Source: DASQYE01 sp036389315
GTDB taxonomy: Bacteria; Acidobacteriota; Blastocatellia; Pyrinomonadales; Pyrinomonadaceae
Assembly (NCBI GenBank): GCA_036389315.1
Contig: DASVQF010000032.1
Coordinates: 100,070-164,069, forward strand
DNA: 64,000 nt
Direction: 5' to 3'
Under the pieces are notes generated by a model. It saw nothing but the letters and a program-made list of their open reading frames with translations. It did no database searches and was not told the origin of the DNA. The translations under genes were made by a program, and so were the position numbers. Shown here piece after piece: positions 8,635 through 17,578 of this stretch. Numbering within the stretch: position 1 is the stretch's first letter; each line of letters opens with the position of its first letter.

Positions 8635-9663
8635 CTAACTGCCGAAGATTTCGGCCAAACGATCCGAGAGGCGGTATCCGCCGAGGGCGGCCTGCCGACG
8701 CCCGACGCGCTCCATCTTCCTGAGGTAGTCGGCCGGGGGCCTCGGCGGATTGGAAGGGTCTTCGACGAGGATGTAGGCGTGCCGCTTGGCGAGGCTGAAG
8801 CTGGCGCGTGCCCACCGCTCCGTGTCTGTGACCTGGAGGTCTGTAGCGAGACTGTCGCGGGTGTGCTCCTGCATGATCTCGTCGCGCAGTTCCTCTTCGT
8901 CCACAGCCCTTGAGACGTTTACCGAGCTATCCCAGAGCGAGTGCAGGTTGTCCTTCCGGCCCCGGAGCCTGAAGCCGTTGCCGCCGCCGTCGCCGCGCCG
9001 GTGGAACTGGTTGAAACGCTCGGCGCAGTGAAGCGGCTGGTGCACGTCGCCGAACAGGTGGAACAGCCAGCTCAGGTTGTTCACCTTCTCCTGGGCGTTG
9101 CCCCCACCGCCGGCCAGCAGCTCTGTGAACTCCGCCATCTTCGTGAGCACGTGCGGCGGGTCGGGCAGCGGCGGGTTGAGCGGCCCGTTCGCCTGAAGGG
9201 GGATGTCTACGTAGTGAAACGGCTTGGTCTCCGGCTGCTGGTTGCGGATTGTGTCCGGGAACTCGGCCGCCTCGATGACTGTCCGGTCGCCGTCCAGCAG
9301 GATTTGTTGGACAGCCTCGAAGGCTTGGGGCGAGCGCTCTTCGAGGTCTGTGATGGCTATGAGTGCGATGACGTGATGCCCTTCCGAGTTGAACCTGATC
9401 TCGGCCTCTTCATCGGCCTCGGCCCCACATCCGGCGCTTCCCAACTTGAGCGAGACGCGGAGGTTCTGCTGCCGCCCGTCGCCCACCCCAACCTCCACAT
9501 CGACGGAGCCGATGCCGTTCGGGAACATGCGGGATGGCTCGTCGCCCGCGCCCACCTCTTTCAGTTTGTCCAGCACCGCTTCGAGCAGCCCTTGTGCCGT
9601 GGCGACGCCTTCGTCCGTCGTCCTACGGGAGTCGTCATTTTCATTCTCATTTTCATTCAGCAT
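8635..9663 (-). CDS. S1/P1-family nuclease without signal peptide
   Basis: Nearly all zinc ligands of the S1/P1 nuclease family are visible with family spacing: H96 (EGHH), D137, H150 (FHYVDIP), H202-D206-H212 in FHLFGDVHQPLH, and H241-D245 in NLHSLWD. These enzymes cleave single-stranded DNA and RNA or act as phospholipase C relatives. Two features are odd. Family members are exported and the mature N-terminal Trp binds zinc; here that position is F91, preceded by a 90-residue extension. The extension opens with an Asn/Glu repeat (NENENEN) and is not a signal peptide. ATG 9663 is preferred over a TTG 60 bases upstream because an AGGAGG lies just before it. Family call is strong; activity with the altered site is uncertain. 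Confidence 0.85.
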   Translation of the reverse strand: MLNENENENDDSRRTTDEGVATAQGLLEAVLDKLKEVGAGDEPSRMFPNGIGSVDVEVGVGDGRQQNLRVSLKLGSAGCGAEADEEAEIRFNSEGHHVIALIAITDLEERSPQAFEAVQQILLDGDRTVIEAAEFPDTIRNQQPETKPFHYVDIPLQANGPLNPPLPDPPHVLTKMAEFTELLAGGGGNAQEKVNNLSWLFHLFGDVHQPLHCAERFNQFHRRGDGGGNGFRLRGRKDNLHSLWDSSVNVSRAVDEEELRDEIMQEHTRDSLATDLQVTDTERWARASFSLAKRHAYILVEDPSNPPRPPADYLRKMERVGRRQAALGGYRLSDRLAEIFGS

Positions 9664-9784
9664 TTCGTCCTGAGCCTCCTGACCAGATTGATTTAATTGC
9701 GCGGCCGAGCGCGGCCTAACCAACCCCGTCCCGCTTTCACTTGTCGGGCACTAACCCCGTGTTCGCTTCCCTTCCCGGCTCGCC

Positions 9785-10039
9785 TCAACTTTCGTCCGTC
9801 TTGATGGAGTACTCGTCGCGCGGCTCATCGCCCTCGTCGCCGAGGACTGTGACGGCCACCACCCCCGGGACGGCCCTCAGGCGCTCGACCTGCTCCGCCT
9901 CGGCCGTCCCGCGGAAGTGGCCCAACATCATGAGCCGCTGTTCAATCGTCATCCCGGCCTCTTCGAGGCCACGCGCGACCTCCTCGAAGCGGTCGCAGTA
10001 GGAGCGGTCGGCCTGAACTTTGATCTGCTTGCGCGCCAT
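9785..10039 (-). CDS. Small peptidase-propeptide-like (I9-like) protein
   Basis: This 84-aa protein begins with a beta strand (KQIKVQAD), an amphipathic helix (FEEVARGLEEAG), then an FRGTAEAEQVERLRAVPGV run and a beta strand VVAVTVLGD before an acidic tail. The 'loop, L..VPGV..V.V' pattern resembles the inhibitor-I9 propeptide fold, a ferredoxin-like domain that chaperones and inhibits subtilases. It lies 27 bases downstream of the S8 protease gene on the same strand. I infer a separate chaperone or inhibitor of that protease. Homology is judged by pattern only. Confidence 0.65.
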   Translation of the reverse strand: MARKQIKVQADRSYCDRFEEVARGLEEAGMTIEQRLMMLGHFRGTAEAEQVERLRAVPGVVAVTVLGDEGDEPRDEYSIKTDES

Positions 10040-10066
10040 GACTCTCCGGCCCCCTCGGGTGTGACT

Positions 10067-11407
10067 TCAGCCGACCCTGACCAGGCCGTTGCCCACGTCC
10101 CTGCCGGGCAGGTCTAGGCGCAAAGACCTCTGCGTCAGCCTGGCCCATATCGCTTCGGCCGTCGCCCCCGGGTCTTCCTGCATGAGCAGGGCGGCCACCC
10201 CTGCGACGTGCGGCGTCGCCATGCTCGTCCCCGAAGCGTTGCCGTAGTGCGGGTGCGGCGGGAGCCGCTTGCTCGAACGGACTTCGACGCCGGGGCCGAC
10301 GAGGTCAATCTGCCCCCCGTCGGGGTTCAGCCCGCCGTTGGAGTTGCGGAAGAGGCCCAGCCGCCGGTCAATCGCACCGACGGCCATCACCGTCCGCGAA
10401 TTGGCGGGTATGTTGACCGGCGCGATTGGGCCGGGGCGTTCGCTCTCGTTGCCGGCCGCAGCGATCAGCAGGCAGTTATGGCTGAGCGCGAGGGCTCCGA
10501 TCTCTTCGTAGTCGGGGTCTGGCGAGGCCCCCGGCGCGACCTCCTTGCCGAGTGAGAGGGAGACGATGCGACACCTGTTCTGAATCGCCCATTCGATGCC
10601 CTTCAGGATGTCCCACTCGTCGCCCTTGCCGGTGCTCTTCATCACCTTGCCGACGAACAGCTCGGCGTCGCAAGCGATGCCGTAGCGCGGCCCGGCCCCG
10701 GCCTTGAGCGGGCCGCCGAGCGTGCCCAGGCAGTGTGTGCCGTGACCGTTGTCGTCGGCCGCCGTCTGTACCCCTGGGACGAAGTTCATGCTCACCACCT
10801 CTTGCTCGCGCCCGGCGAAGTCCGGGTGGGCGGCGTCGAACCCCGTGTCGAGCAGGGCGACGCGAACGCCCCTGCCCGTGAGTTGACTCTCCGAGACGCC
10901 CGTGGCCTGAAGCCCCCAGGTGAATGACTCGTTGTCGCGGAAAGATGTCCCGGCCAACACCTGCGCCTCGGCGAGCGGCGAAGGCGCGGGCGCGCCGCCC
11001 AGCAGGCTCCCGGCCAGAGCGTCCACGCCCGCGCGGAAGCCCCGGAGGTATTCGGACGAGACGCGCACGTCCGGCGCGCCGAAGTCCGAGGCGATGCGGA
11101 AGACGTACTCCCTACGGACGCGGCGGATGGGGAGGTCGTCCGCAGCGGCGGCGAGGAGGGCCATCTGCTCGGGCGGCACGGAGGAGACGGCGACGCCGAG
11201 CGTCGGCAGGACGAAGGCGTCCATGCCCCCCCACTCCCCAGAGGCCGCAACCTCCTCGGCCTCGCCGCGCGTCGTCGGCATCTTCATCCCGGCGAGGTCG
11301 CGCGCCGCCCGCGACACGTCAGGCAGCGCCTCGGGGTGGAAAAACATGATGAAGCGCCCGGTCTCCTCCGTGTCAGAAGTGTCGGGTATCTTGAAGTCGT
11401 CGCTCAT
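10067..11407 (-). CDS. S8 (subtilisin-like) serine protease, no signal peptide
   Basis: The catalytic triad is clear: D187 in ALLDTGF, H222 in DDNGHGTHCLG, S395 in SGTSMATPHVAG, with oxyanion N320 in AAAGNES. The first 180 residues contain a probable built-in propeptide (FVLPTLGVAVSSV followed by a YVFRIAS strand) but begin MSDDFKIPDTSD, which is acidic and not a secretion signal. ATG 11407 is preceded by GGAG at good distance. The protease is 446 aa with no C-terminal domain beyond the catalytic fold. It could process other enzymes of the cluster as well as degrade foreign protein. Family call is firm, targets unknown. Confidence 0.9.
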   Translation of the reverse strand: MSDDFKIPDTSDTEETGRFIMFFHPEALPDVSRAARDLAGMKMPTTRGEAEEVAASGEWGGMDAFVLPTLGVAVSSVPPEQMALLAAAADDLPIRRVRREYVFRIASDFGAPDVRVSSEYLRGFRAGVDALAGSLLGGAPAPSPLAEAQVLAGTSFRDNESFTWGLQATGVSESQLTGRGVRVALLDTGFDAAHPDFAGREQEVVSMNFVPGVQTAADDNGHGTHCLGTLGGPLKAGAGPRYGIACDAELFVGKVMKSTGKGDEWDILKGIEWAIQNRCRIVSLSLGKEVAPGASPDPDYEEIGALALSHNCLLIAAAGNESERPGPIAPVNIPANSRTVMAVGAIDRRLGLFRNSNGGLNPDGGQIDLVGPGVEVRSSKRLPPHPHYGNASGTSMATPHVAGVAALLMQEDPGATAEAIWARLTQRSLRLDLPGRDVGNGLVRVG

Positions 11408-11453
11408 GCCTGCTCCGTGCGGTTACGGCTTCCGCTGTTTCGGGGCCGTGGTG

Positions 11454-11720
11454 TTACTGGCCCCTCTTCTTCGCTGCCTTCTTCTTGGCGGCCTTTTTCT
11501 TGCTCGCCGCCTTCTTGACGCCTGCCTCGCGGTACGCCTCCTGGATGGTGAGTTGGCGGCGCGGGAGGTCTGCTGGCCGGTTGGGGTGAGTACCTGTGTC
11601 ATAGGACGGCAGGAGCGGCGCGCTGCCGGCAGCCGGGTTGACCGACTGGCACACGTCAACCTCCATGAGCACCTCGTCCCCGCCGAACCCCTCCTGCAAA
11701 TCAATGCGTAAAGTCGGCAT
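11454..11720 (-). CDS. Small protein with Lys/Ala-rich tail
   Basis: An 88-aa product whose first half (RIDLQEGFGGDEVLMEVDV) looks like folded protein and whose C-terminus is a string of KKAA/KKK blocks, similar to histone-tail or nucleic-acid-binding sequences. No ribosome binding site is obvious before ATG 11720, and another frame overlaps it, so I am not fully sure it is made. It lies between the metzincin and the S8 protease genes on the same strand. The basic tail could bind DNA, RNA or an acidic partner; no function is assigned. Confidence 0.55.
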   Translation of the reverse strand: MPTLRIDLQEGFGGDEVLMEVDVCQSVNPAAGSAPLLPSYDTGTHPNRPADLPRRQLTIQEAYREAGVKKAASKKKAAKKKAAKKRGQ

Positions 11721-11836
11721 AACATTTCACGAAATTCTGGGGCTGTGCCCCGCTTTAACTTTCCCGGCCCTTAAGCGGAGCGCGTCCGATGCTCGACTAA
11801 AACTCTCGACGCCGACGCACGCGTCTCATCTCCCGG

Positions 11837-13750
11837 TCAATCCACCGAGAATGTCTCTGTGTCGGCGACGGTGTTGGTGAAGCCGTCGGTGGCGATGACG
11901 CGGACGGTGACGCGCGCGCCCGGCTCGAACTGCGTGCGGTCGAGCGTCACGTCGGGGCTGGTGCGGCCGACGGCGACGGTCTGCCAGGTCTGCCCGTCGT
12001 CGGTGCTGACCTGCACGTTGTAAGTGACGTTCGGCGGCGGCGCAACTTCCCCGAATTCCGCCGCCGGCTCTGCCGCGCCGTCCCAGGCGAACGAGAGCGC
12101 CGAGTCCGTGGCCTCACCGCGACGCAGGTTAGACACCTCGGGCGCGCCGCCGCCAGCGCGGAAGGTGTCTAACACCTGACCCTCGAAGCGTAGCTCCAAC
12201 TGCCGCGCCCCTGGGTGCGCTGGGATGACGGCGTCAACTATCCCCGTCCGCTCTTCCGAGGGGTCGTTGCAGGCGTTGAGCTTGACGTGCGCGGGGTATG
12301 TGCCGAGTTCCTGGCCGGCGTCGTCGAGCACGCGCAGCTCGAAGCCGGTCGCGTCCGGCGCGGCCGGCGTGAGGGCGCGAGAGACGGGGTTGACGTAGCT
12401 AATCTTGCCCGTCCGGTCGGTCAGGTTAACCTCCGCCACTACGCTGATGAAGTCGCCGCTCGCCATATTGACCTCCAACTCACTCGCCGTCACCAGCGCC
12501 TCTGTGCGCTCCTCGAAGCCGAAGGCTTCCGGGGAGGGCGTTGGGCCGAGCGCGTCCTCGGCCAGCAGCCGCAATCGGATGGCGTCGTAGGTGTAAGAAC
12601 TGAGCCACTGGCGCTCGCAATAGGTCATCACGTCATGCCAGAGGTATCCGGGCAACGCCTGCATTGGGACTCCCAGCGCCTCGTCGCCGACATCGAAGCC
12701 GACAAAGGCGGCGTTACTGTTCGAGAGCTTACCGTCCTTGAACGGGTATTCCGTATCGTCCTCGGTATTGTCATCGCAGAAGCCTGGGTGGAGTCGCCCG
12801 AAGGTGTGGGCCAGCTCGTGCCCACCGTACCAATCGCCGTAGGAGCCGTCTGTGTCCCACCCGCCTTCGGGATCACCCGCCGGCCCGGAGGCGACTGCGG
12901 TCGGGTCGGGCACGTCGGGCAGCGCGCTCGCGCCGCCGCGCATGAACTCGCCTTTGTCCGAGACCATGCCGTAGTAGTGCGTGCGCTGGTCTGTGCCGTC
13001 GCTCACGTCGAGCCGGCGCAGGGCGATCAGTTGCGCGTTGGTCTTGTTGTAGGTAGTACCCTTGAACGGCGGCCGGATGTTGGTGTCCACCGTGACCTGC
13101 GAGAAGATGACGCGGCTCACGGGGTAGGCGCGGCCGAGCCACGAGCGGAAGAGGGCCGCGTCGCGCGCGCGCGGCAGGTGGCCGTCGGGCTTGTCGTCGG
13201 TGCGGTAGCGCAGCTTGATGAGCCGGACGCGCAGCGGGGCGGCCTCGACGAACCGCACTTCCACTTGCCGCTCGGCGCAGTCGGAACAGGCGAGGGTCTC
13301 GCCCGTCGCAGCGTCCGCGAGCGAGGAGACGCCGATAAAGACGCGCCCGGCGGTCGTCAGCGAGGCAGGCAGGCGGAAGTTGAGGCTCAGGCGTAGGTCG
13401 TGGCGCTTCGTCCTGAGTCTGCCATTCTGCGTCGGGCTCACGCGCGCCGTGTCGAGCGAGGGGACGAGCTGCGGCGTCCCCGTCGGCGTCCGCCGGACGG
13501 AGATTTCGCCGCGCACCGTGACCGTGTCGCCTTCGGGGCGGCTCAGGTAGAGGCGGACGACCGTGGCCTTGCCCGCGATGAGTGCGACGCTGTGGCCCAT
13601 GTCCTGCACGACCTGTGTCACCTCTATGCCGTCCACAGACAGCAGCCCTCCGGTCGCAGCCGCCGCGAAGGCGGCTTCGGCCGCCGCGGTCGCCGCCGCC
13701 GCCTTCTTCGTGCGCTGCTTGACGGCCTCCTCCGTCATTCCTCTGTTCAT
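11837..13750 (-). CDS. Metzincin-like zinc metalloprotease with C-terminal Ig/Fn3-like region
   Basis: The zinc-binding motif HELAHTFGRLH (H311, E312, H315, H321) has the extended HExxHxxGxxH form of metzincins, and an apparent Met-turn follows in HDVMTYC. The N-terminal part after an Ala-rich stretch reads as beta-sandwich (VDGIEVTQVVQD, then SVRRTPTG). The last 100 residues (SNLRRGEATDSALSFAWDG through YNVQVSTDDGQTWQ) look like a fibronectin-III or Ig-like domain. ATG 13750 is chosen over the adjacent GTG 13753 because an AGGAG box lies five bases before it. There is no signal peptide; the Ala-rich start has Lys and Glu residues that break any hydrophobic core. It probably attacks extracellular protein, but its substrate is unknown. 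Confidence 0.8.
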   Translation of the reverse strand: MNRGMTEEAVKQRTKKAAAATAAAEAAFAAAATGGLLSVDGIEVTQVVQDMGHSVALIAGKATVVRLYLSRPEGDTVTVRGEISVRRTPTGTPQLVPSLDTARVSPTQNGRLRTKRHDLRLSLNFRLPASLTTAGRVFIGVSSLADAATGETLACSDCAERQVEVRFVEAAPLRVRLIKLRYRTDDKPDGHLPRARDAALFRSWLGRAYPVSRVIFSQVTVDTNIRPPFKGTTYNKTNAQLIALRRLDVSDGTDQRTHYYGMVSDKGEFMRGGASALPDVPDPTAVASGPAGDPEGGWDTDGSYGDWYGGHELAHTFGRLHPGFCDDNTEDDTEYPFKDGKLSNSNAAFVGFDVGDEALGVPMQALPGYLWHDVMTYCERQWLSSYTYDAIRLRLLAEDALGPTPSPEAFGFEERTEALVTASELEVNMASGDFISVVAEVNLTDRTGKISYVNPVSRALTPAAPDATGFELRVLDDAGQELGTYPAHVKLNACNDPSEERTGIVDAVIPAHPGARQLELRFEGQVLDTFRAGGGAPEVSNLRRGEATDSALSFAWDGAAEPAAEFGEVAPPPNVTYNVQVSTDDGQTWQTVAVGRTSPDVTLDRTQFEPGARVTVRVIATDGFTNTVADTETFSVD

Positions 13751-13790
13751 CACTGCTCCTTTCGCGTTCGAATGTCACGCGTGCGCGCGC

Positions 13791-16700
13791 TCACGCCTCT
13801 GCCTCGCGCCAGTCCGGGAAGAAGTCCGACCACGCGACGCGAATCATGCCGGGCGGCGGCTCCTCACCGGGCATGGCGACGAGCGGCATCGAGAGCATCA
13901 GCGAGTCGGTCACGCCTATGCGGTTCCAGTCGTACATGAAAATCTTCTTGAAGTACGCGGCGATCTCCGGGTCGTCGTAGAAGATGAGGCTGGCGTCGCG
14001 GTTCTCGGTCGCTCCCTGCCCAGTCCAGTTGTGGCTGCCGACGACGACGGTCTTGTCGTCTATGATGATGCCCTTGTTGTGACACTGGTACTGCCGCCTC
14101 ACACGCGACATCTCGAAATTCCAATTCTTTAACTTATCGAGGTCGGTGTACTCGCTAACGATGATCTTCACGTCGAGGGTGGCGTTGGGTTTCGCCGACT
14201 CGACCGACTTGTCGCGCAGCGCCAGGAAGAGCGGCATGTAGCGCGAGTTCCCGGGCTTAGGGCTGACCTGCTGGTTCTGGAAGTAGAGGCTGCGCTTCGC
14301 GCCCCGGATGAGCGGCAGCACTTGTTCGGCGTAGTTGTCAGGCGTCATTAAAGGCTGGACGCGAATCTTCTTCGTGAACTCCTGCTCGCTGAAGAACTGC
14401 GGCTCGGAATCGAAGGCGGCGAAGGCTGAAGGCCCTTCGGCCGGGACGAAGAGGTCGGGCATGAGGGGGGAGGGCGGCGGCGCAGGGGCGGGCTTTTGGA
14501 GCGGCTCGGCCTGGCTGATGTCGTGGTTGATGTAGGTCTCGAACGTCTCGGCCAGTTTCGGGTTGTGGACGATGACGTGCCACTCGCGGTTGTGGTTGCT
14601 TTCGAACTCCTGCTTGCTGAAGCCGGGCGGGAGGGGGCCTTCGATGGGGTCAACCTTCGGCTGCCCTGACTCCTTCCAGTTGCCGCTCGAAAGCCAGAAG
14701 GCTTCGCCGTCGCGCACGGAGACTTTCGTGTGGTAGGCGGTCGGGAAGAAGCCGGCCGTCGTCATGCCGTCGTCGCGGACGGGAGCCCAGACGCACTTGA
14801 AACGCGTCTTCAAAGTCGTCTCAAGGTCTGTGCGCGCCGCCAGCTTCGAGACGGTGTTGGCGGGCGGGCCCGGCACCTGGTTGGGCGAGCCGCCGTCGAG
14901 TATCAGGCGCAGCTTGCGCGGCGGCTTGAGCGCCTTCAGGGCGTCGAGGACGTGACGGGCGTTAAATTCGTACATCGTCGAGGTCAGACGCACCTGCGTC
15001 CCGGCGATGAACTTCGAGAGGTTGCGAAAGCCCGCGTCGGGGCTCGCGTGGCAGAGGACGGTCATCTCTTCGTTGACCTCGGCGAGCGGCACAGGGGGCG
15101 GGACGTACGCCAGCGTTACGGCGTCGAAGGCGGCTTCAGCTTCCGCCAACACGTCGCCGCCCAGCTCGCCCGGCAGACGCGTGTTTATCTCGCCGGCCGG
15201 CGCAGGCAGGCCGGCGGTGGCCGCTTCGTCCATCTGCCGCAGAAACGCCAACTGCTGCTGCGGCGTCGCCGGGAGCACATCAACCAGGACTTTGCCGAGA
15301 CGTGCGGGTATCAGGTCGCGCGCGGCCACGTCCGCCGGGTCGAGCTTGCGCAGCACCGTGACGGTGACGACCGGGCGCGGCGTCACGTCACCGCCCTGGA
15401 AGCGGTAGCCGGGAGCGACCGAGACGACGCCGGGGATGGTCGCCAGCTCCTCGCCATGAATCTGGATGGCCGCCAGCACGTCCGCGAAGGCTCCGCGCGT
15501 CTCCTCTTCGGGGCCGCCGTCGGCCACCTCCTCCGCCTCGGCCCCGTCTCCGAAGTAGGATGCGCTGCTTCCACCCGCCTGCGCGTCGTCGTGCACGCCG
15601 GGCGTCGGGAATGCTGAACCGACTTCGCCGTCAAAGTGTACGGGTTGGTCGGACGGGGTGTTGAAGTCGGCCACGATGCCGGTCAGGCTGGCCCCGTTCG
15701 AGCGCGCCCCCGGCCCCATGCCGAAGCGCGCGAAGGCAGCCCAGATGCCCGCGTGCGCCGTCGCGTGCCCCTGCGCGCTCAACTGCCCTGCGGCGAGCTT
15801 GTTGTCGAGCGCCTTCAGGATCGAGTCGCGCATGTCCAGGAAGCTCGGCCGGACGGGCGAGAGCTTCAGCGCGTCCACCACGAGCTGCACGCCGAGGTGA
15901 GAGCCGATCTTGCGGTTCATCTCCATCAGCGTGGCGCACCAGATTTCTCCGACCGCGTGCTGCTTGTTCAGCTCGGGCCGGTTGAAGCGCCCCGTGCCGA
16001 GCTTGCCGAAGTGGTCTGGATAGTTCTCGTCGTAGGGGAACTTGCGGATGCCGGCGGGCTTGTCCGTGACCCACGCGCCGACGACCGTCGTGTTATTGAT
16101 GGTGCAGGCGATGTAGTCGCCCCAGCCCTCGCCCATGCCCGCGCTCTGGTAGTCTTCGAGCGCCTGCGTGTTCATCGGGCCGCCGACGAGCCGGTTTGTG
16201 ACGCCGTGCGTGAACTCGTGGAAGACGACGGTCGAGTCGAAAGCCGTGTGGCGACCGGTCTGGGCGACGAGCCCCATGTTCATAACGGGGCTCTGGCCGT
16301 CAACGCGCGTAGACATGTTAGCCGTCCCCACCACCGGGCCGGGGTGCGCGAAGGCCGTTACGGGGTCGGCCAGCGCGCCGCCGCGCCCGAAGTTGTCCTG
16401 CTGGAAGTTGCCGTCGCTCTCCCTGAAGCCGTACAGGTAAAAGAAGTCGTGGATGACGCAGTTGTAGTAGAAGATGTTGAGCACCTGCTGGTGCTCGCCC
16501 ACGGGGTCTGTGGGCTGGAAGACGAGACGGCCGTTCTGCTGCGTCCCTCGGAAGGTCTCGCCGCTCGTGGCGAGAAAGGCTTTGACAGCGTTGCCGAGCG
16601 CCGAGTCGGAGGCGACCCAGGGGTCTGGGAAGCCCTCGGGCAGACCCTCTGGGAGGGGAACGTTGAAGTCGGCGAGAGCGCGAGGGAAGCGCACCACCTG

Positions 16701-17564
16701 GCGGTCGCCCGCGCCGTCCACCACGTAGACGTGCCCCTCGGCCTCGACCGTTGACATCAGTTGGCGGCAGTAGAGTATCTCGCCGTCGTCGGCCGCGACG
16801 AGGACGCGGTACTGCCCGCCCTGACCGGGCATGATGAGCAGCACTTCCCACGCGAGGCGCGGCCCTGCGCCGAGCGGGAACCAGATGAGGTTGGCTTTAA
16901 TCTCGTCTCCGAACGGCCCGGCTTCGAGCACGGTGGGATATTCAGGGTGGTTCGGGAAGGTGGCGACGACTTTGGGCGTGAAGCCTTCGAGGTCGAGCGC
17001 CGGCGGCGGGACGGACTGCCCGAACTCGTCCACCTCCTCCTCGTCGTACGCGCCAGGCTCGGCCAGGTGGCGCGCGGCGCGCAGCACGGCCTCCTGCACG
17101 TTGAGCTTGGGCGCGGCGTCCAACTCCTCGGCAATCGTCACGCTGTTGCCGACCGTATCCGAAATTGACCCGTTGGGGTTGAAGCGCACGCCCTGCGCCG
17201 TCTGGAAGAGGCGGATGCCCTTGTACTGCTGCTGTAGGTGGACGGTGGCCGCGCCGCTGCTGGAAATCTGCACATTGGGATCGGCCATGAACTCGGGTGC
17301 CTGCGTCTCCTCAAGCCCGAGGACAGTGCCGATGCTCTGCACGTGGTTGAGCGCGCGCTGGACGAAGTTGCCCGTTTCGGCCTCCGCCCCTTCGGAGGCG
17401 ACCAGCGAGGGGTTGCCGGTGGCGTCGTCGAAGGCCTCGATGCTGAGCGTGTGGGGGCCGCTCAACAACTCGGAAATTTTTAGCGCGCGCTCGTTCAAGC
17501 TGCGCTCACGCGCCGGCGTCGTCTGGTTGGCTGCCGGGTCTCTCCTGTCAATCTCTCTGACCAT
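13791..17564 (-). CDS. M36 fungalysin-type metallopeptidase fused to phospholipase-D-like domain
   Basis: The 1257-aa protein has three parts. Residues 1-300 resemble the FTP propeptide of fungalysin/thermolysin zymogens. Residues about 330-660 are the M36 catalytic domain with HEFTH (from H449) and the downstream GMGEGWGDY that supplies the third ligand. After a linker, two HKD phosphodiesterase motifs occur, HTKVSVRD with SSGNW (H945) and HNKGIIID with VGSHNW (H1162), forming a complete PLD active site. PLD-superfamily members cut phospholipids or nucleic acids. A metallopeptidase joined to a PLD domain is unusual to me. ATG 17564 has an AAGGAGG box. The protein lacks a signal peptide, unlike secreted fungalysins. 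The peptidase may free or carry the PLD part. Domain calls are secure, biological target is not. Confidence 0.88.
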   Translation of the reverse strand: MVREIDRRDPAANQTTPARERSLNERALKISELLSGPHTLSIEAFDDATGNPSLVASEGAEAETGNFVQRALNHVQSIGTVLGLEETQAPEFMADPNVQISSSGAATVHLQQQYKGIRLFQTAQGVRFNPNGSISDTVGNSVTIAEELDAAPKLNVQEAVLRAARHLAEPGAYDEEEVDEFGQSVPPPALDLEGFTPKVVATFPNHPEYPTVLEAGPFGDEIKANLIWFPLGAGPRLAWEVLLIMPGQGGQYRVLVAADDGEILYCRQLMSTVEAEGHVYVVDGAGDRQVVRFPRALADFNVPLPEGLPEGFPDPWVASDSALGNAVKAFLATSGETFRGTQQNGRLVFQPTDPVGEHQQVLNIFYYNCVIHDFFYLYGFRESDGNFQQDNFGRGGALADPVTAFAHPGPVVGTANMSTRVDGQSPVMNMGLVAQTGRHTAFDSTVVFHEFTHGVTNRLVGGPMNTQALEDYQSAGMGEGWGDYIACTINNTTVVGAWVTDKPAGIRKFPYDENYPDHFGKLGTGRFNRPELNKQHAVGEIWCATLMEMNRKIGSHLGVQLVVDALKLSPVRPSFLDMRDSILKALDNKLAAGQLSAQGHATAHAGIWAAFARFGMGPGARSNGASLTGIVADFNTPSDQPVHFDGEVGSAFPTPGVHDDAQAGGSSASYFGDGAEAEEVADGGPEEETRGAFADVLAAIQIHGEELATIPGVVSVAPGYRFQGGDVTPRPVVTVTVLRKLDPADVAARDLIPARLGKVLVDVLPATPQQQLAFLRQMDEAATAGLPAPAGEINTRLPGELGGDVLAEAEAAFDAVTLAYVPPPVPLAEVNEEMTVLCHASPDAGFRNLSKFIAGTQVRLTSTMYEFNARHVLDALKALKPPRKLRLILDGGSPNQVPGPPANTVSKLAARTDLETTLKTRFKCVWAPVRDDGMTTAGFFPTAYHTKVSVRDGEAFWLSSGNWKESGQPKVDPIEGPLPPGFSKQEFESNHNREWHVIVHNPKLAETFETYINHDISQAEPLQKPAPAPPPSPLMPDLFVPAEGPSAFAAFDSEPQFFSEQEFTKKIRVQPLMTPDNYAEQVLPLIRGAKRSLYFQNQQVSPKPGNSRYMPLFLALRDKSVESAKPNATLDVKIIVSEYTDLDKLKNWNFEMSRVRRQYQCHNKGIIIDDKTVVVGSHNWTGQGATENRDASLIFYDDPEIAAYFKKIFMYDWNRIGVTDSLMLSMPLVAMPGEEPPPGMIRVAWSDFFPDWREAEA

Positions 17565-17578
17565 TCTTCTGCACCTCC

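Noticed and set aside
9637..9662. CATTTTCATTCT-type microsatellite
   Set aside because: It codes for the NENENEN leader of the S1/P1 nuclease; possible phase variation was considered, but the unit is 6 bases so slippage would not shift the frame.
12215..13396. Long plus-strand frame opposite the metzincin gene
   Set aside because: Arg/Val/Gly-rich mirror of a high-G+C coding strand without motifs; a shadow frame.
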